Source of the DNA: Vombatus ursinus
Taxonomy: Eukaryota; Chordata; Mammalia; Diprotodontia; Vombatidae
DNA: 64,000 bases
NCBI RefSeq assembly: GCF_900497805.2
Contig: NW_020954599.1
Coordinates: forward strand, 43,903,260 to 43,967,259
Direction of reading: 5' to 3'
Shown here: in pieces, positions 58,791-64,000 of the stretch
How positions within the stretch are numbered: the first letter of the stretch is position 1
How the letters are laid out: each line of letters starts with the position of its first letter
The notes under the pieces: model-generated
Told to the model about the DNA's origin: nothing
What the model saw: the letters and a program-made list of their open reading frames with translations, nothing else
The model's database searches: none
Translations under genes and position numbers: made by a program

Positions 58791-58794
58791 TGGT

Positions 58795-59060
58795 TTTTTA
58801 TTTTAATTGTTATATTTAATTTTTTCCAATTACATGTAAAATAATTTTTGACTTTCGTTTTTAGAAGTTTTGAGTTCCAAGTTCTGTCCCTCCTCTCCCC
58901 CTTCTTTGAGAGGGCAGGCAATTTGATGTAGATCGTACATGTATAGTCACACAGAACATATTTCCATATTAGCTATGTTGTGAAAGAAAACATAGACCCC
59001 AAAAATCCAACCAGACAAGATAAAGTTTTAAAAAATGCTGCAAATTGCAAAAAAAAAAAA
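58795..59060 (-). mobile_element. L1 3' end
   Basis: 'ttttttccaattacatgtaa', 'ggcaggcaatttgatgtaga', 'catatttccatattagctat', 'gttgtgaaagaaaacataga': reverse marsupial L1 3' UTR; an A17 run follows at 59049. Confidence 0.75.
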
Positions 59061-59479
59061 AAAAAGAATGTCATGGAGAATAAATGAAATGCAATTCAAA
59101 TTATAATTGAAAGAGCTGGGATGATAAATAAAACGTCAACCTTAAATTATTTTTTGTCTGGTAGAAATATCCTCAGTAAATTTAGCTGTACAATTAATTG
59201 AACAGCAAGTAAAAATAATGAAAAGCCATGTCTCATTGGCAATATTAGAAAAGATTTAAAAGAATGAGTAATTGAGAGAAAATATGGTGTGTAGATTATT
59301 TCTCAATGAATGTAGAAAGGAAGAAATGTATGATATAACAGTAAACATTGGAGAAAATAGCACAGATGTTTACCTTTATTATTCATTTTAGCATAATTTG
59401 GACTGAGATTTAGGTAAACTGCTTAATATCAGTCATCAGTGTGATATGGTAGCTACGAAAACTAATAAACTGTTAAACT
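59061..59479. other. Unassigned intronic DNA
   Basis: AT-rich, nothing recognised. Confidence 0.4.
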
Positions 59480-59838
59480 TCATTGAGAGGCATGGTTTCC
59501 AAAAAGTGACAAGTGAAAAATGTCATTATACTCTGTCCCTGATCAGACCACATCTAGAGTTTTTTATTCTGTTCTGGTGCTACATTTTAGTAAGGAAACT
59601 GACAAGCTGGGAGTGTCAAGAGCAAGGGTAACTTAGGTGATTAGGGGGCCTTGCAACCATGCTATATAAAAAGCAGCTGAAGGAAGCAGGCTTTTTGAGT
59701 TGGGCCATCCTCACTCTAGTTCTTCAAAGGTCAGATGGTCAGTTACTGGGGAAGTTGTAAATGAGATACCTGTATAGCTATAGATTTGATTACGTGATCT
59801 TTGGGGCCCCTTCCTATTCTGAAATTCTGTAATTCTTT
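59480..59838 (+). repeat. L3/CR1 LINE 3' end
   Basis: 'gatcagaccacatctagagt', 'gttctggtgctacattttag', 'tgacaagctgggagtgtcaa', 'ttggggccccttcctattct' in L3 order; a short frame RPHLEFF.LFW is the end of the L3 ORF. Confidence 0.85.
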
Positions 59839-62054
59839 AATGAAACAATTTAAAGTTTAGAGTTACATGCAAGAAAATGATGATTCAACTTTTTTTCCAT
59901 TTTGCCCAAACATTTTTATAATATTTGAAGAATTTAAAAAAATTGGTGTGAACTAAATATAAAAAGCTGGTGTCACCTCAGGGTCACAGACACATTAATT
60001 CAATGAATGGGAAAAAGAGAACAGTTGATTGAGCTAGAGGAAGAAATCACTATAGCTTTCATGAGAATGCCTGCCTGATTACAATAACATTGTTCTAAGA
60101 AAAGATAACCATGCTGCATGTCTGATGTATTGTTTTAAAATCTCATTTTGATTGGTCATGAGAGAAAGGTAAGGCATCTTTCTAACAGAGAAAGAAAGAA
60201 GATAGTTGTCAGGAGAAGATGCCTCAGAGAGAAATGGGAATTGAGTCTTCATTTCTTAGCTTTAAGTAGCTAATATAAGCCTGTTAGTGTCTGAACCTGG
60301 AGAGGTAAACTTAAGCAACAGTTTTTTAGGCTGACTATGAAGGTCTATAAAACATCTATACTCATCATACAGTAGATCAGAAGCTTTCTGATTGTAAGAA
60401 GAGAAGGTGGGAGAGTTTTAATTAGTCTTGAGAAGTAAATTCAGGATTATATTAAGCAAGGATTAATAATAATTTAAGTTTAGTGGAAGGGATTTCATTT
60501 GTACCTAGATTGTTATCATCCTTTAAATATTTTTAATTTAAATTTTAGATGAAACATTTTGTTTTATAGTTTTATAGTTTTATTTAGATGATAAATTAAT
60601 TTTATAATTTTTAATCTTTTAGATAATAAATGTCTTGTAATCTTTAGTTAGCTAATTTACGCTTTTATTCTGAAATATATTTTTATTTTTGGAAAAAAGC
60701 AATAATAAAAATATCATGTTTCTGGAAAGATTGACCTATGCTGTCCTGACCCAGAGCACCATTATTCACATCATGGAAGCTTAGAGGTAGCTACCAGAAT
60801 CACAGGTAAAATGTGCCAGAGGAATAAACAGTTTCTATCAGCCATCCTTCTTCCCATATCCAAACCTATAGAGTATAAAAAACCTCACAGTATGATTGAA
60901 TGTCATGTACTCAGCTTATCTTTTAGGGTGGATTAAGTGCTGAGTGAAACTAAAGGCCTTTGAGTTCTTTGCTCCTGCTTCATTTTTGCTACAGGATTCC
61001 AGCAAAGATAATTCATTTTCAGCTCTTTTATTCCTTCACTTGTTAAGTTATTTCCCAATCATAATTATATTCAGAAATAGGCATTAGGCCAGCTATTTAG
61101 GTTCAGGGGAAAAATGTGATGAAGAATGGTAGTAGTTGTATTTGTGATTTGTATTTATTGAACACTTAGAATGTGTGGACATTTTAAAAGAGTATCTTAC
61201 TCTTGAGCATGTATTTTGACTATAAAACAATATTAATGCTCAAAAAATATCCAAATCAGTGCCATGAAGAAAATCAACAAAGCACCCAAAGCTTGTCTCA
61301 TTGTTTTCATTTTTCATTTTGGTGCTAGGTGAATCCTGCTTTTGTCTAATACTTGTATGCTACAATTAAGTGATAGTTATCTTGAGAAGAATTAGCATAT
61401 ATTTGCTTCACTACAGAAACAGCAGAACAAGTCAGTGGTTAATATTTTGTTTGAAAATGGAATCATAATATCTAATTATGATTTGTAAAAGGAATTAATT
61501 TCTCTATAATTTTATAGTAAAGTTAATAGCCTCCACAGTGACCCTTGATCCATCTGCAAATCAGTAATTTGTCAGTCAAGAAACAACTAAGTTATAAAAA
61601 AGGGAAAAAGTCATTATAAATACTATTTAATTTTATTACATAATATTTTATTCACTGTATTATTTTCAAAATGAGTCTTTATTCTTATCTTCAAACCTAT
61701 AGCATTTGAATACAGCCATACATAGTAGATAATTAGCAAACGTATTTAGTTGCATTAAATATTACATAAAAAGATGTAATCACTGACCAATCAAAATATT
61801 GCTTACAAAAAGGTACAATGCCTATTTAAATTTCTGAAAGCTTAAATCAAAGCTAATGGTAAAACTTTGTAGAGCCAAGCTGGCATCAAATAAATAATCT
61901 CTAAAACCACTATACAATGGAATATTTTGAAATTACCATAATACTTTTCAAGGAGTTAAATAGTTTTACTCATCCTATAATTGTATTTTTTATGTTAATC
62001 ATTGTTACTCACTGGTGTCCTTTAAGTTGGAGGATTCCAAATCCTACTACCAGA
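59839..62054. other. Long AT-rich stretch with no recognised repeat
   Basis: About 2.2 kb, the longest repeat-poor run of the window. No coding signal. GLRA3 exon 4 was looked for here and not found. Confidence 0.5.
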
Positions 62055-62155
62055 ATGTGATTTCACTCTTCAATTGTGAACCCTTTGTGGACAGATACTG
62101 TCTTATTTATATTTGTATTTTCCCAAGATCCCAGAATAGTGCACTATGTATAAAA
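62055..62155 (+). repeat. L2 LINE 3' end (decayed)
   Basis: 'tgaaccctttgtggacagat', 'tcccaagatcccagaatagt'. Confidence 0.6.
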
Positions 62156-62364
62156 GTTTAAAGGAAGAAAGGAAATACAAACAGTGCTGTTCATGTAATG
62201 GTTTGCCATCTACCTAAAATGTTGTATCTAATCAAAACAAAAAAATAAGTTTGAAAATTTAAATGTTTTGTCATTGTCTTGATTTTTTATATTTCAGCAA
62301 CACGCTAAGTTAACTAAAATTTTCAGTTTGGGCAGTTTTTATGTCACCTAGATATAAAGTAATT

Positions 62365-62485
62365 TTAATTTTATTCAACAAACATTTATTAAGTGTTTTC
62401 ATATTCAAAGTTCTGTGTCCAGCCATGCAAGGGATACAAAGATGTATAGGATACTATTCCTGCCCCCATGTAGCTTACAATTCAA
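62365..62485 (-). repeat. L2 LINE 3' end
   Basis: 'tattcaacaaacatttatta', 'gcccccatgtagcttacaat'. Confidence 0.8.
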
Positions 62486-62584
62486 TTCAACATAATAATT
62501 ACAGCTGGAGGGTGGGATGGGGAGTAAATGTTCCTGCCTTTGTCATTACCAACTAAATGCATTATAATGTTTAATAGCACTATT

Positions 62585-62645
62585 ATTAAAAGGGGTTCAT
62601 AAGCTTCACTAGACTTCTAGAAATGTCCATGACACATTTGAAATA
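62585..62645. repeat. hAT-like relic fragment
   Basis: 'aaaggggttcataagcttca', 'ctagaaatgtccatgacaca', the same family as 40145 and 44325. Confidence 0.5.
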
Positions 62646-62674
62646 GGAGATAGTAAAATAATCACACTTTATGT

Positions 62675-63005
62675 AGATTCTTAGAATTATTATAAGAGCT
62701 GGAAGGGGCCTCAGAGATGATCTAACTAGAGGAAAATAGGAAGGAGAATTGGAAAAATCATTGATTTTAATTCCATAGAGCTTAAGCAACTTATTCAAAA
62801 TCACAAAGATTTTCTTGCTTTAAATTGGGGACTCTCCCTTTATCATTCTGCCTTTCTTCCAATCCCCTTATTTTACAGATAAGGAAATTGAGTCCAGGAA
62901 GGTCAAACTTCTTGCCCAACGTCACACAGTCCATTAGCAGTAGATCCAAAGCTAGCACCTAGGTCTCTTGATTCTCAGGCCAGTACTGCTTCCATATCTA
63001 GTACC
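62675..63005 (-). repeat. MIR-type SINE, apparently two overlapping copies
   Basis: 'agagctggaaggggcctcag', 'ccccttattttacagataag', 'caacgtcacacagtccatta'; a second MIR-like piece (62770-62860) sits inside. Confidence 0.7.
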
Positions 63006-63384
63006 ATACAGGCTGCTTCTCTTACTATAACCAAACAACTTATCCATTCAAATCTGTGATGTTGTCCTGTAATGTTGTTCTGTAATGTTCTGTAAACAGT
63101 TTGACACCTGTTCCGAATGTACCAGGAAGATATAAGCATCAATGACTCCTTTGGAGGTACTGTTCTTATTTTTTGATTGGATAAGTAGAATCCAACCTAT
63201 AGAAAATGTTTCATTAACTGCTTATGTTTCTATTTATTTTAGATCCTAAGGGAACAGAATAGAAATTCAAAATGTGGGCTTGGTGAATTAATGGTACTAT
63301 AATTCAGATAGATATGGAAACAACAACAAAAAAAGGGTGATTGGCTCTAATGATCAATAATGAATCATATAGATCACAATATAA
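63006..63384. other. Unassigned intronic DNA
   Basis: Short tandem tgttctgtaatg units at 63060-63095; otherwise nothing. Confidence 0.4.
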
Positions 63385-63640
63385 TCATTAAAAATAATAG
63401 TCACTAGCATTTATAGAGTACCTACCATGTGCCATATACTTTACAAACATCTCAATTGATCCTCACAACAACCTGTGAGAGGCAAATGCTATTATTGTCT
63501 CTATTTACAGGTGAGGAAATTGAGGCAATCAGAGGTTGTGATTTGCCCAAAGTCACACACTTGTGTCCAAGGCTGAATTTGAACTCAAGTCTTCCTGACT
63601 CCACAGCCACCACTCTATCCACTGCTCTACCTAGCTGCCA
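63385..63640 (-). repeat. CORE-SINE, near full length
   Basis: 'gtacctaccatgtgccatat', 'gtgaggaaattgaggcaatc', 'ctctacctagctgcca'. MIR 3' end joined to the marsupial SINE head. Confidence 0.9.
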
Positions 63641-64000
63641 CAATCTATTCACATACTGTGTTTCCCCTGCAGAGGGTCCATCCAACATAATGAGGACCTT
63701 CCTCTAGCTCTTCTGCCATTGTGTGACTGCCAATGGAAAGTAAGGGCTGCCCATTGATTATTGCTCACTCACCCTGGATTTGATGTAATAAACATCAGAT
63801 AATTTGCAAATGAGAGCATTTAGGGGGAATTAATTTTCCATGTAACAGGACATTCTTCATAATGGTGGCAAGCTGTTCTGGTGAGCATATATCACATTAT
63901 TTTCTACCTCACACAGTGATAGCTTATTAAAGTTATCACTGTTGTTTTATTCAAGGAATTCTGAACGATTTTCAACTATACACAGGAAACACCTTTTTGA
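63641..64000. other. Unassigned intronic DNA
   Basis: Nothing recognised to the end of the window. Confidence 0.4.

Overview
The window is a piece of a marsupial (metatherian) genome lying inside one large host gene. I base the clade on the dense load of tRNA-derived SINEs whose 5' head reads like ggcagctaggtggc...cagtggatagagc, on L1 3' ends and ORF1-only L1 derivatives of the kind found in marsupials, and on many ancient MIR/CORE-SINE, L2 and L3/CR1 copies. The species cannot be told from this sequence alone.

Only two stretches are confidently protein-coding. They are consecutive exons on the + strand of the glycine receptor alpha-3 subunit gene (GLRA3): exon 2 at 13193-13320 and exon 3 at 30448-30515. 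They are separated by a 17.1 kb intron, their splice phases match (GG/C codon for the Gly of KGPPVNV), and all four splice signals are canonical. Everything before 13193 is therefore intron 1 (I found no first exon) and everything after 30515 is intron 3 (I found no fourth exon), so this annotation is essentially a repeat and fossil map of GLRA3 introns.

Intron 1 (1-13192) has a young antisense L1 3' end (1931-2674), a compound TC/CTGT/CA microsatellite (3258-3477), an AT-rich minisatellite of about 121 bp period flanked by two diverged copies of a 155 bp segment (4337-5100), a SINE split by an L1-type 3' end, and L2, L3 and MIR relics. Intron 2 (13321-30447) carries L3 and hAT-like relics, a processed pseudogene of TRAPPC2L on the minus strand (24175 to about 25600) that was itself hit by an L1 with a perfect 15 bp target duplication, a long interrupted L2 with reverse-transcriptase coding remnants (27400-29160), and a (CA)n tract with a 10-N assembly gap. 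Intron 3 (30516-64000) carries two sense-strand copies of an ORF1-only L1 derivative (HAL1-like, 33014-35679 and about 55526-58442), a nest of L3 and MIR elements (51885-52820), several hAT-like DNA transposon relics and long AT-rich stretches without recognisable content.

I see no rRNA, tRNA gene, CRISPR array, intact retroviral element or novel multi-gene system. The more interesting items are the ORF1-only elements with a modular, purine-rich 3' UTR, the L1-interrupted TRAPPC2L pseudogene, a marsupial SINE subtype with a distinctive tail, the minisatellite with flanking duplication, and one unassigned complex open frame at 39120-39359. Family names come from recalled consensus sequences, so repeat boundaries are approximate unless a target-site duplication is given.
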